DNA of 58,794 nt from Multifurca ochricompacta (lineage: Eukaryota > Basidiomycota > Agaricomycetes > Russulales > Russulaceae): contig WTXG01000223.1 of the NCBI GenBank assembly GCA_022496185.1, forward strand, positions 1 through 58,794, written 5' to 3'. Positions 42,827 to 55,426 of the stretch are shown in pieces; within the stretch, counting starts at the first letter, position 1; every line of letters starts with the position of its first letter. A model generated the notes under the pieces. That model did no database searches. It saw only the letters and a program-made list of their open reading frames with translations, and was not told where the DNA came from. The translations under genes and the position numbers were made by a program.

Positions 42827-43018
42827 ATAGCTACTGTGGAAAAGAAGACTACAAATGAGCTTTGTCTTAGTTCAACACTAACCACCACAGTCAGTACTGT
42901 GCTATTCAACATGTGCTACTTACATGTTATACAGTATGCACATAACCTAACATCAAGAAAATGAGTATACAATTGGTCATAACAGCTCTTGTAGGCCATG
43001 TCCACCTGACAGAAGTTT

Positions 43019-46000
43019 TCACTTCTGAGAAACTTGTCCCATCTTAGATATCACATCATTTAAGTACCCCTGGATAACTTCTTCCTGTCCAACATTTTGT
43101 AGCTCTTTGAATATGTTCTTGGCCCTTTCCAGTATGCTCTTGGCTTCTTCAAATTGCAACCTCTTCATAAGTACCCTTCCTAGTCCCTTTAAAGCATATC
43201 CTTGACTCAAAGGGTCCTGAGAAGCCACATAGTAATTCAAGGCACTTTGAAATGAGACCTTGGCCAAATCTAGTTTGCCTGTTGCCAGATAAACCTCCCC
43301 AAGTCCCTGATAGTCATTTCCCTGACCAAGGGCATCATTAGCAGCTCTGTGGAATTCTAAGGCTTTGTGATATGTGGCTTCTGCCTCACTGAACTTTTCT
43401 AGATCCTGGTATATGTCTCCAAGGCCTCCATAATCATTCCCCTGTGACAGTATGCCATTAACAGTCTTGTGCAGTTCCAAAGCCTTTTGAAAACAGTCTT
43501 CTGCCTCATGCAATTTATTTTGGTTTCTATATATGGCCCCAAGTGAGTAATAGGCATTTCCTTGACCCATCATACTGCCAGAAGCCTGGTGAAGTTCCAG
43601 AGCCCTCTTCAATGATACCTCTGCTTCATTTGTTTTGTCAAGCATTCTGTAAATTTCTCCAAGTTTATGATGACATTTTCCTTCTCCAATAACTTTTTTG
43701 TGGCTCTTGTAAATGTTCAAAGCTTTCTGATATAGGGCTTCTGCCTCATCAAATGCACTCTCCCCTCTATATATGTCACCAAGATCATGCAAGATATCAG
43801 CATGTAGAGGAGTACTCTTATATGAGCTAGACAAGCACAGCATCTCTGCCTCCTGCAATTTATGCTTAGCACCTTCCATGTTCCCTGAGAAATAATATAA
43901 TTTTCCCCATCTTTGAAGACATTGGACTAATAATGACCTGCTCCCATGTTTTTGCTGAACAAACTGAACAGTTTGACTGGTCAGCTTATCAGAAAGGTCC
44001 CCAATACTTTGATGAAACTCTGAAAATGCAATAATAGCATTAACAAGCCCTGGAAGGTCTTCATAATTTGACTCTAAAAGACTAAATAGCATGGCCTTTG
44101 TGTTGTTCACTTCCAAGACCATTTCAGCATAGTTCTGTGCCCTTTGGGGACGGGAAGATGCCAGTGTGATATAGAACTCTTTGAGTGAAGCTTCATGCTT
44201 AGGTGACATAAACCCTTGCTTATTGCAAAAGTGACGAACTATGGGATGAGTTTGATATCTCTCTCCTGTTATGGCTATCAAGCTGCATTGCTGAAGCACA
44301 TGAAGCCCGGAGTGCATCTCTATATCTCCAAGAATCTCTTCAAACTTATCCACTTGTTTGGTATGCATTCCATCTGGAAGCATGCTAAGAACACCAAGCA
44401 GATTTATGGCAGATGGATTAGCCCTCATCCTCCCACTATTAATGGATAGCTGGATAGAATATTCAATATTCAATAACTTGTGAGCCTGTCCCCTTTGAAG
44501 AATTCCTGTCTGCTTTTTACACCATTCTTTCCACAGTAATGATGGTGGTGTGACCTGGGAAAGATGGGCCAACAAATCAATGGCAAGAGGTACATAGTCC
44601 ACTGCCTTCAGAAGCTCCTCTGCAAATTCATCATAGTTGTCACTAATCTTCTGCCAGATTTCCTTTCCAGCATCATGGCCCAGAGTCTGTAGTGGGGGGA
44701 GAATAGGTTGTGTCCACTGTGTCCTGGCTGGCCTCTCTGTCCCTCTCATTGTGAGCATCACAGTGACAGAATGCAGCTCAGTAATCCTGGACAACAATTG
44801 TTCAACAGTGTGTTTGGTATCACCATCCTGGTCCCAAGGTGATTCAAAGTTATCAAGACACAGGATGCACTCCTTTGCAATTAATGCAGCATGTATGTGA
44901 GACCAGGAGGCATCCGAACCAGACTTGAAGACACCAAGTGATTTGGCAAGTTCAACCAGGAGAGCTCCAGATGAGAAGATTGATTCACAAGGAATGAAAT
45001 ATCTGGCATGACCAAAATGTTCTTGGACACGGTCATGGGTGAGGACTGCATTGGCAAGGGTTGTTTTTCCATGTCCACCAGGTCCTAGAATTGCGATTCG
45101 GGCAGGATGGGAAACAATGCTGGTGAAAATCGTGTGAATAATCTGAGCCAGCTCAGCATCGCGCCCAAAAAATATCTGAGGTTTCGATGGCAAGGACCTG
45201 AGTAGTGTCAACATATAGTTGTGCCAAAGGTACTAAAGAGAGTTGCATACGTGATCTCAGGTGTCGGACCAGGAAGTACGGTCAAAGCAACCTGTTGAAT
45301 GTGTCGGTCAATCAGTTTCACTTGGCAGGGTGAGCCCCATACCTTGCGCTCTTGAATGAATTGGGTTAAGATTGTCAAAGAAAGTTTAGCCTGCAAATAA
45401 CTCGTCAGAAGAATGGCATGTATGATAAGATTTAGTACAGACCTGGAACACCTGAAGCACATTGGATAGCTTCCCATCATATTGCTTCACCCTCCTTAGC
45501 ATATCCGTACGAAAAAGAACTTTCTTGATTCCTCCAACCTCGGCGCACTCTTGAAGTGCTTTATCTATACCGTCCAGATCGCTTGTTTTCGATTAGACCA
45601 CGATGACGATGAGTAAACTAGGACATACGTTTGAAGGGATCGAAGAATAGCACGGAGAGTGGGAGGCAGCTCGTCTTCCTTCAGATCGTGCATTTGGCAC
45701 ATTTCTCCGACGTCAATAATGACACTCCCCACGCTGGCCAGCTTTTGCATCACCGCTCCCCACTCTTCCTTGTATAAATTGACCTCCTGATGATACATTG
45801 AACAATTAATCAGCATACTAGACAATTGATAGGGTGACGTGTGACCTACATCTCGCATCTTGAGCGCTTGAAGTATGATGCCAGCAATTGGGGAAATGTA
45901 GGGGATCTTTCCCGCCAATGAACTAACTTCCTTCAGAGCAGCAAGAGATGTTTCGAGCACTCCAATCGCAACGTCAACCGATCCACCGATTGGTTCCGAT

Positions 46001-46167
46001 GAGGATGGATCTTTGTTACCAGTGGCTGGAAAAGGTCGGCGTGAGGAAGTAGGAAATACGATACTTCAGGGTTGATGGCACTCACAAATTGCTAGATGAT
46101 CGCTGCGAGATGACGGACTGAAGATACCACGAATTGCTTTCCTGAATGAAAATTGTTTGGATTGCAT
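43019..46167 (-). CDS. NB-ARC/TPR (NLR-like) signal-transduction ATPase
   Basis: Seven-exon model: 46167-46086, 46025-45850, 45786-45629, 45581-45443, 45390-45343, 45291-45251, 45197-43019. All introns are GT-AG, 47-63 nt, and phases agree, giving 940 aa. The N-terminal ~210 residues are helical (VLETSLAALKEVSSLAGKIP, EVNLYKEEWGAVMQKL), the uncharacterised domain common before NTPases in Agaricomycetes. The NB-ARC region has PQIFFGRDAEL, P-loop GPGGHGKTT (about 253-261), Walker B ILCLDN (about 326), MLTMRG sensor and VPLAIDLLAHL. At least six ~40-residue TPRs follow (about 645-915), with repeated AEALYQKALNIYKS-type helices. Such proteins are thought to act in non-self recognition and cell death. 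It looks intact. Exon 1 could instead start further upstream. Confidence 0.9.
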
Positions 46168-46281
46168 GATTTCGACTTTTCTTTTTGCGGTTGTACACGA
46201 ATAAGATTGTGTGAGTCTGAGAGAGCGAAGCGGCCTCGAGGGTCTTGCGCCACTTGCCAGAAGTCGCCTTACTCTTCCCCA

Positions 46282-46660
46282 CCGCCAACATCCTTAAAGT
46301 GGTAATATTGTCACACGACGGTGATTTGTAATAATATTTATTTTAAAAAGGAAAGTTATCAACAAAATATCATTACAAATTAGTTGGAATAAGATCAGAT
46401 AAGGATTAGATAAGAACTTTGGTGTTCTCGCGCGTTCTTGCTGCTACCCAACGTCACCAACTCAGACCTAATCCAGCTCGCAAGGTCATCTCACCGAAGG
46501 AGGCCTTGCGAAGGCCCGCGTGTCCTGGATGAAGATGAAGGGGGGTGAGGTCGTTGCATGAGCAGAGCCAGTCCTTCACTATTAGATAACTTTCCTTTTT
46601 AAAATAAATACTATTACAAATCACAGTCGTGTGACAAGATTACTACTTTAGGGATGTCAG
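46282..46660. repeat. Inverted repeat (hairpin or MITE-like) upstream of the NB-ARC gene
   Basis: The left arm (about 46290-46358) and right arm (about 46592-46656) are inverted copies. Both include the equivalents of TTGTCACACGAC, GTGATTTGTAATA and TTTTAAAAAGGAAAGTTATC, with roughly 90 percent match. The loop is about 230 bp. Similarity fades outward past CATCC(T/C)TAAAGT rather than stopping at a clean duplication. It could be a MITE or an inverted duplication of the promoter region. Confidence 0.72.
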
Positions 46661-47148
46661 CGGTGAGGGAGAGGTGGGTGAGCTACCTGCTAGCAGCGGG
46701 AATGTGGCGTTGACCAAAGAGCGGAAGCCTTGGCCTTGTCCTTCCCCTCATAGCGTTCTCACAAGTTTCTGCACTATCCGACTTCAATTTCTAATGTCCC
46801 TATATATTTGCGTCGAGCATATATAAATTTCATATCTCCCCTTCTTGTTTTCCTGGCAATATTCGCGAGAGATTCCTCATTATCATCACTGCGGCCCTCT
46901 TGATACTCATCGCCCCGGTCATCTAATTTGGAGAAATCTCTCTGTCAGGGTCGTTTGTTCAATCAATAACTTGTACACCTTGGCACCCGCTCCCGCGCTG
47001 CTCAGATAATGTCAGACTCGAAATCGGATGAGCTTGGTCAGCATTGTTTTGAATGACAAGTCTCGCTTTCTTGCTGTCTAGCCCGCACAACCACTGGAGG
47101 TGCCATACTCAAAGACTCAGGTGCTCCGAGTCAGTTACTAACAGACAG

Positions 47149-47527
47149 CTATACAGCTAATGCATCCAGACGGATCTGGCCTAACCCGCAGAGCAGTGTC
47201 GATTCACAACATAATTTGTGGTCCCCATGGCTGCTCATTATTATCAGTATCGGTACCACTTTGGCTCGCCTGGTGATGAACAATGGACCGACAATGAATA
47301 AAGGCGCCGATTCTGGAGGTAAAATGTGTACCCCACCCCACTTCAAGTTTAGCGCGCCAGGCTGGGGCATGGTCCTGAGAGCGATCAGCGAGTAATCGAC
47401 TTGGCGCGCTCAAAGCGCACACACTCAGGAGTTGGTTTTCTTGATCGTCGTTATCTACATTCATCTCCGGACTGTCTTTGCCCAAGGTTTTGAGGGGGGC
47501 GTCAGAGAGATGTGCAAGAGAAGACAT
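47149..47527 (-). CDS. Possible small gene of unknown function
   Basis: An ATG at 47527 opens MSSLAHLSDAPLKTLGKDSP, followed by an acidic DNDDQEN stretch. A possible intron (donor GTGTGTGCG near 47427, acceptor CTCTCAG near 47378) would join it to the frame ending at 47149 with PGALNLKWGGVHILPPESAP and PLFIVGPLFITRR. I do not recognise the product. The unspliced frame alone gives 107 aa. 46661-47148 shows no convincing gene. Confidence 0.35.
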
Positions 47528-47676
47528 GGACTACGTTGATATGACGAGCGCTAACATAGTCAAATGGGTCGGCTCAATACTTCCGGACTTGAGAAAAACG
47601 TAGTAATAAAAAAAAAAAAGCGAATCGTATTAAACAGTACAAATACAAAATATCAGCTCTAAAAATGAAATGTAGC

Positions 47677-48163
<487 letters not shown>

Positions 48164-48472
48164 GATGTTTTTATTTAAAAGTTGAGAAAGTAGGTAGTGA
48201 GGTGGTGAGGTGGTGAGTGTGTGAGTGTGTGAGTGTGTGTAAGGTAGAAAGTAAGGTGAGGCCTGGCCCTAATAAAGGGCTCCTTCGGCCTTAGCCGGGG
48301 TTGTGGGTTGTGGCTGTGCTTGTTGGGTGTTTGTTGATCAACGCGTCGTTTAAAGCACGTGACTGGCGCGTTCAATAAAGTATATATACTGCCGCCCCTG
48401 CCCCCTTCCCTCAGGGTTAACTTTCATTGTTCTCGTCTTCACCGTATTCGTCGCATATTTCATTATTCATCA
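48164..48472. promoter_or_regulatory. Bidirectional histone H4-H3 promoter region
   Basis: 309 bp between the two start codons. On the H4 side there is a (GTGTGA)n-like repeat at about 48210-48240. On the H3 side a TATATATAC at about 48380 lies roughly 90 bp before the ATG. Divergent H3-H4 pairs generally share S-phase control, but I see no motif I can assign with confidence. Confidence 0.6.
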
Positions 48473-49080
<608 letters not shown>

Positions 49081-49479
49081 TTCAGGCTTACTAGCTATAT
49101 GTCCTGTTTGTATATTGTACACTAGCTTATATCATTGTTTCTTCCCAGCCATGAGCAAGTGTGACTCGACCTGAGTTGATATCTTATTTCATTAAATTGT
49201 ATTTGTAATCAAAATTATAACAACCAGTGTACGCACGCGGCATGCACTTCATCCCCGCTGAACACCAAGTTGGTCACATCCCTGACCTACGACCACCCTC
49301 AAAGCCTATCGACGATAGAATCCGCTTGCGCCTCAGCGAATCACGTCCTCTGGCATCACCGTCACCATCCACCGTTTCCGCATCAACGGACGATACGGCC
49401 GCATCATAGATCCATTCTCCCTTCCTCCCTACCAACCCCAGACCACTACCACTGCTATTACTTCCCTCACACCCGCCGC
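49081..49479. other. 3' flank of histone H3
   Basis: No gene is supported. AT-rich sequence at 49185-49215 (CATTAAATTGTATTTGTAAT) could serve as the H3 transcript end. Short plus-strand ORFs here (49227-49409, 49270-49500) are out of any recognisable pattern. Confidence 0.5.
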
Positions 49480-50809
49480 TCATCGATCGCCGACGATTGA
49501 CGATTCTCTTTTCACCGCCCGTGAAGACTGCTTCTGTTTCTGCTGCTTTGGTACAACGGAAAGAGCGACGTCATTAACTTTGGATTTCAAGACGATGGAC
49601 GGTTTGCGACGTCGATGCTTGGGTGATTCTGGACGATCCTCCACCTCCACCTCCACCTCCACCTCCACCTCTACCGAAGTAGATGTCGATGGATTCCCAA
49701 AGAGCATGCTAGAAATAAAAGTGGGTCTTTTACACCCAGTAGAAGAGGCGGTAGAAGAAGAGAAAGAATTATCCACAACCTCTGACATGCCACTACCACT
49801 GCTACCACTGCTCCTGCTATCATCGTCACCGCTGTTGTCGTTGTTGTTGTCGTTCCAATTGAGCGATTGGTACTGTTCCTGACTCGCAGCGAGGACTTGC
49901 TGGATTTTAGCCGCCCATTCCTCGAGGTCGTACAACTTGTGTAAGAGTAACTTGAACGTAAACGGATACCACCGCTTTCCTTTCAAGAACAACAACGGAA
50001 AGTGCGCCCTCCTCCTCCTTTGCTGTTTCTCCGACCTGGAATCATCCCCTGATGACGAATGGATCGTGATGATGGCGTTTGGATCGTGCTCTTGCCTCTC
50101 GGGGACGATGACACTGAAGACGGTGATGGCGACGACCCTGATACTGTGTTTCGTTGTTGTTGTCGTCGCGGTTGTATCGACTGCTGTGAGCACTTGTCGT
50201 CGACCGTAATCGCGGCTTGGTTCTCGTTCACTACCAACGACTGCTGACGCTGCTGCTGCTCCTGTCGCTGTATGAGGGACTGGGACCTGGAAGTGGTGGC
50301 AATGACGGTAGGTGTCAATGTGATCATTGTCGTTGTTCTTGTCGGCCGCAACGGTGGTGGTGGTGGTGGTCTTCGTTTAGGAATGCCCGCCACTACCGCC
50401 CTGGCCTCAGCTCCCCTCTCAAGCTCATCATCTTCTTCATCATCATCTCCGTTCATGGTGGGCTCATCCTTAGTGATGATGGTCTCTGACAATTTCTGTA
50501 AAGAGGCGCGATGTCTTCCGGAATCGAAGATCCGTCTTCGTCCTCTTCTGCTGCTGTTACTTCCGTCTCGTGAGTCAATAATGACTTTGACGCTTGGTGG
50601 TTCGAACTCCTTTCCCCATCATGTTGTATAATGGTGGTGGTGGTGGTGGTGGTGGTGATGGTGGCCGTCGTCGAGTGAGTTTCCCAAAAAGTAAAACAAC
50701 CTTGCAAACTCGGTCGACTTTTGTATCGCGTTGTCGGAGCTCCCCCGTTGTTATTATCGTTGTCGGCGGTGGCGGTGATAGGAGACGAGAACGAGGACAA
50801 GTAGTCCAT
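49480..50809 (-). CDS. Low-complexity Ser/Thr-rich protein of unknown function
   Basis: Exon 1 is 50809-50561 (MDYLSSFSSPITATADND); a 65-nt GT-AG intron (50560-50496) joins it in phase to a frame starting KLSETIITKDEP at 50495. A second intron is needed to reach the last frame; one in-phase option is donor GTATCAGGG and acceptor GAGAAACAG (about 122 nt). The only ordered-looking part is FPLLFLKGKRWYPFTFKLL with KLYDLEEWAAKIQQVLAA near 49900, which may be a small conserved domain. The rest has poly-Thr, poly-Pro, Gln-rich, Asn/Asp-rich and (VE)n runs. The poly-Thr run is encoded by the GTG repeat at 50632-50660 and (VE)n by the CTCCAC repeat at 49638-49670. I cannot assign a function. Confidence 0.5.
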
Positions 50810-51393
50810 GATGATATATATATATGAGAATAGGAGTGTAACCGGTCCCGTTTTCGTGAGTAGCACCCCCCACGTTTTGTTGCGTGTCCCTATAACGAGC
50901 TGGTAGTCTTTCGCTCTTATCATATATATTATATAGACTTTGTGCGTTCCTCCCTTCCCCTTCTTCCCCACAACAACGACTGTGGCCGCGGCGCGTGTGG
51001 CGTGGCTGTTGCTGTTGCGTTCTTTTTTCTTTGTTCTTGTTCTCACTTTAGCCACACGCATGGACGCACGCGATCAGACTTCTCACCATCTCACCATCTA
51101 TTCTTCTAAAACGTTTAAAAATTAAATTAAATTGAAAATCTATCGTAAGCATTCGCCACGTGGTGTCCCATTTATTTTATTCACTGGTTTGTGTTTGTGT
51201 GTGTGTTCAAAGAACCTCCAAGCGAGGGCAACCTTTACCCTCCAACGAACTGCCGTATCGTTTCACATACAATTATCAGAACTCTGATTGCAACGTGTTG
51301 CTTAGTTTCAAGAGGTCCTCCTCCATACCTTGATCCTTTTTTCCCTCCTTTCTATCTCGAAGGTGGCCCACTGAGCATCTACGTCATCCTTCG
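50810..51393. other. Intergenic region without a supported gene
   Basis: It contains TATATATATA near 50815 just upstream of the neighbouring ATG, which may act as its promoter, and AT-rich sequence near 51120-51180. A plus-strand ORF at 51191-51574 shows no recognisable features and overlaps the F-box-like gene on the other strand. Confidence 0.4.
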
Positions 51394-52652
51394 TCAATCC
51401 AAAACTCTTTCTTGTTCGTTCATCTTATCCCTCTTATCGTCTTCGTTCGCCGTAGCTGTGACCTGCAACGGCAAGTTCCAGTACGAGAACCACGAGCTCC
51501 ACCGAACCCACTCCAGGCTTTTGAGGTTCTGCGCCACCTCATCGTCGCCAACAGTTCGTCCTCGCGAGTGCTGAGTCCATGAGTCTCCCAGCATTGTACG
51601 CATTTTGTCGGGGTATAGGGTCTACACCCTAGTCCAGTAGCACCCTGCTGTTGCCTAGCCAAGCGTCGCTTCCTCCTCCCCCCCTTGGTCGTTGCCTGTC
51701 TATTAATGCAATCTAGGGCGCTCCATCTGGCCATCTAATGCGGGGTGTGAGGAGCAGAGAACGAGTCGTCGAAAGGGCAGTCTATGAAGTAGTAGTGGTC
51801 CTCTCTTGTCAACGAGTGGTCTTCGATGTGTTTCTTCAAGACAACAGGAGAGGAGAGGAAGACTCCGATAGAGAGGCGTTTCAGATTTGCTAACGGTTGA
51901 AGACACCTCCCGTAGAGCGTCTAAAAAATGTGAGGTGATCTACTAGTGGCACCCACAAGCACGGTTTTGCACCCACCGCCAGATCTCTAGCAGTAGTAGT
52001 ATCGCAAGAAGAAGCATCGACGTCAACGGGAGAGTGCTTCACGCCAGAGCTCGATTCTTCAAAGCAAGCCCAACAACAGTCAGTGCTCAATCGTTCGATC
52101 ACGCTCAGCTCCAGCTCTCTCAGGTTCGCGCACCGCCGAGCGATCTCTTTCAGGAGTAGCTGGGTGATCCGTGGCAAAGATCTAAGCTTGAGAGATACGA
52201 GCGTGGTCACCGGTAAGTGAGGGAAAACGAGGAGTATGCTCGCAGCGAGGGAGAACACGGAGACTGATTCGCAAGTCAGTTCCAGGGACCAGAGCTTCAT
52301 TTTGGAGACCGGTAGAGACCTCTTTTCGATTATCTGCATGGTCGTCGAAAGGTGCCTTCGAAACTGGTTGTCAATTGAAATGTGCATATATGTACACACG
52401 CATATATATATATATGCGTGTGTGCGTGCGTCACATGGCCTCACCGGATCCATGAACAACAATTTGGGATATCGAGAATTCGACCTGCCCTGGTGAGTTT
52501 ACTCACCGTTAATCGAGAAAAGTAGGCGCGAAGGGAGATATATCGGAGTTGACGTGATACCACCGATAAGGCTGCGATGGACGAAAAAGCGCGTGACTGG
52601 GAGAGCAAAACCTCCTCTACGATTCCATCTATGATCTCGACTGGAGGGACAT
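51394..52652 (-). CDS. F-box-like/LRR protein, probably frameshifted or incomplete
   Basis: The exon 52652-52507 encodes VPPVEIIDGIVEEVLLSQSR and ALSVVSRQLRYISLRAYFSR, the F-box-like start of a large Agaricomycete family. A 143-nt intron (52506-52364), holding an AT palindrome, joins in phase to a leucine-rich frame (MKLWSLELTCESVS, LLKEIARRCANLRELELSV) ending at TAG 51890. The family pattern continues in another frame (LQPLANLKRLSIGVFLSS near 51890-51830) and again near 51530 (AQNLKSLEWVRWSSWFSYW). So at least one frame change is present, from decay, a missed intron or a sequence error. The first exon is not resolved; it may lie near 52810. F-box proteins usually recruit substrates to SCF ubiquitin ligases. 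Confidence 0.55.
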
Positions 52653-52990
52653 CTGAAAAAAAATAAAATCCCCTTCACCCGTTAAGACCTTGAACCACTT
52701 TTTCTCACCAAAAATATTAAAAGAAAAAAGAAACGTATCTGACCATATTGCTCGCTGGAGAAGACGCAAGCTGATCTGGCAAATAGATTTGTGCAGGCAC
52801 ATAAGACATATGGTGATTAATAGGGAGCGATTCCGATAACGCAAATGCAAGACGATACTGTACAGGATGCGAAAATGCAAATGAAGAGTGGTTACAGATG
52901 ACATTAGGACCAGACACCCCACACAGGAGAGACATGGGTCGAGTCACGTGGTTCCCCCATAGTTAATGTGATCAGGGGGGAGGGAAAGCA

Positions 52991-53745
52991 TTAGACGATG
53001 ACGAGAAGAGAATCAGTGGTAGTAGTAGTAGTAGCATATCGCCTTTTGCTCTCCCCTGCGTCTGTCTCCTGAGCACTATCGAGCTCTTGGACAAGCCACT
53101 GATCTCCAAGAACAAACATGTCACGATCAGGGAAGACTTCCGTGATATCGCATTCGAAGCCCTCAGTGGAGAGCGTATACCGTCGCCAAAGCGTCCGTTT
53201 CTCATTCTCTCCCATCTTGATGCCACAGTCAAGGAGGGCGAACTGAGGCGGCGTCTGCATCTTTCGGAACGTCTGGCCGACGGCGAACTTCTCATCAAGG
53301 AAAAGTCGCTCGCAGAGCGGAGAGGTGATGGTCACGAAGCTTGTCGCGACGCATACGGTCTTCCCGTCGCACAAGAGGTGGACTTCGCGACGCTGGGTGA
53401 TGGGATCCTCGGGTGAAGCAGGTTGCGTACGCGGCGATGTGTGAGCGTAGATGGGCTTGATATTGATGGTACGCGCAAAGAACGCGCTGCGCGACAGGAG
53501 GAATTAGACGGATTGAAGAGCCGTGTGAGAAAGTACAAGTACTCACCTAAGCAGGCGTTGGAGGTCACCCTGAGCTGAGAGCATGATGCGTTCAAGACCG
53601 GTCAGATCTGGGGGCCATGAGAACTAGCAATAGCCCAGTCAGTCGCTGCTCTATGGGCAAGGGGACGTGGGGTGGAGCGGGGGAGAGGGGAGGGGCTTAC
53701 CTCTACGCTCGTAGCATTCGCCTTGAAGGAATCGATGACGGCCAT
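52991..53745 (-). CDS. Conserved fungal protein, probable chorismate-lyase/UTRA-like fold (DUF98-like)
   Basis: Three exons: 53745-53701, 53623-53547, 53486-52991; GT-AG introns; 205 aa. The acceptor of intron 1 (TTGCTAG) was chosen because it keeps the frame. The protein starts MAVIDSFKANATSVE, then LTGLERIMLSAQGDLQRLL, REVHLLCDGKTVCVATSFVT, ERLFLDEKFAVGQTFRKM, LWRRYTLSTEGFECDITEVF. The order (LSAxGDLQRLL, REVxLLxxGKxVxxA, xGxxFR, RRYxL, ITExFP) resembles the DUF98/chorismate lyase-like family. I base this on pattern memory only. The enzymatic role is unknown. The last residues are encoded by a GTA-type triplet repeat and may be variable. Confidence 0.7.
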
Positions 53746-55426
53746 GTCTATTCAAAGTAGTAAAGATGATTCCTTTGACTGGTGACGTTAAGGGTAGCTC
53801 TGGTAGAGAGTTGACTTCTCAAAGTCAGGAAAATAAGGGGGAATGATGATGTCCAGATGTTGGAAAACAACTCTGCTTATACGCCTCTGTGCCCGATCGC
53901 TTCCCTAATACAAAGACGATCTAGCAACCCCGCCGCTCATCCCGTTCAATTGAGGTGTGAAGACGCTCGAGGGATGCCGAGAGTTCCGGAATCAGGGGTA
54001 CACACTAGCCTGTAACAGGTGCTACGTAAAGTTGCCGCCGTAGACTTGGTTTCGTTCGTTCGTACTAGTAGAGGGTTCTGACACTGGCTTGTCCAGGATA
54101 TATGACACCGCATGAGGTTTTTTTTCTCCGAGGGGTGAGGGCTTAGAGAGAACCGACTGATGCCGTGCTCGCCGGTTTGCAAGAGTAAGCTGGTTCGAGA
54201 ACTTGCCCATAGCATCACGAACCAAGCATAGAAGAAGATCTGATCAAAGTGAGAAAACAACAGACACGAACGCTAAACGCCAAACGCAAGCGCAAGCGAT
54301 AACGAGAACGAGAACGACAAATGCCAGTACTAAGGCTCCGGAAGCAAGGGGGAACCGAACCCTGAAAGAAGAAAGCGTGCATTATACTAAGCTAATCCCA
54401 GAACTAGTGGGTTTGAAATGACTATACAGAGGTCCGACTCGTTGGTCATGACTCCCGAGAGGGTCGTAACACTCACTCACTTCACTTCATCCCGCTCATG
54501 GCTTATCGGCCATTCAGCCACAGAACAGAGAGACCCTTAACGCTCACCAACCCGGAAGGATCTTAATCTTAATCAACTTGATTTTAGGGCTCATCAGATT
54601 ATACCGATACATGATTCATTCATCCTGCTGAAGTAAGAAATCGGATCGGATTATGTTGTTCTGAACTTGCGGTTGCGGTTTTTGTGGATATTATCCGTGG
54701 GCCGTTCAAAGTTCAAAAACAAGGGGTTTCAAATATGCCGCCCGGGGGGGAATTCGCGAGTTTCAAAAATAAGTATTAAGTGAACTGTTTAACGACGACT
54801 ACGGATCGACACATTGGATTGTTCGGTTAGTTTTATGACTGGATCTGCCCAGAATGGTGGCGGCGATGCGGAATAGAATGGAAGAAGTTACAAGAAGTTA
54901 TGAAATGGAATAGCATCATCATCACACACCCTTGGCTACGCTACGTAAGTAACAACAGCCCAACCTTCTATCACTGTGTCATCATTAACAACATTAATGA
55001 GCGGTGGGCTTCTCTTCGCTTATTATAATGTGTGCCAGATAAATGGTAGCAGTATTAGTACTGTAGGCAAGGGTAATGTCCCATTAGAAGGATCATTATG
55101 CCGTTCTGACCCTTGGTCAGGTGTATGAGCGGTCCTCGCTCGCATATTTTCCAGCCCCCTTCCCATCCCCTTTATCCCAACAACTTCTCTTGGTCAGTTT
55201 ATTCAGTCTGTCTTCGCGAGCCTCATGACACATTGCGCATACCAATGTACACACACACACACACACACACACATTCATTATTTTTTTCATTTCAAGTAAC
55301 TCTACGACGCGAGACTGACACACCGAATCCGCGAGGCAGCTCGTGCAATCAACAATCAACAAAGCCTTCGTGAGACACCACTAACCATACACATTCCTCT
55401 TTTTGAAATTTGTTTGGACAATCCGT
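53746..55426. other. Long intergenic region
   Basis: No gene is supported. Frames such as 53946-54260 (minus) and 54203-54421 (plus) lack recognisable features. A (CA)12 microsatellite lies at 55249-55272. 54280-54330 is a short degenerate run of AACGCAAGCG and GAGAACGA-type repeats. Confidence 0.5.

Noticed and set aside
49983..50492. A stand-alone gene in this frame
   Set aside because: An in-phase GT-AG intron at 50560-50496 joins it to the upstream exon, so it was treated as part of one gene.
51191..51574. Plus-strand ORF of 127 codons
   Set aside because: It lies antisense to the F-box-like gene, whose leucine-rich family pattern is on the minus strand.
53946..54260. Minus-strand ORF of 104 codons
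   Set aside because: Looks random, with no conserved pattern and no supporting neighbours.
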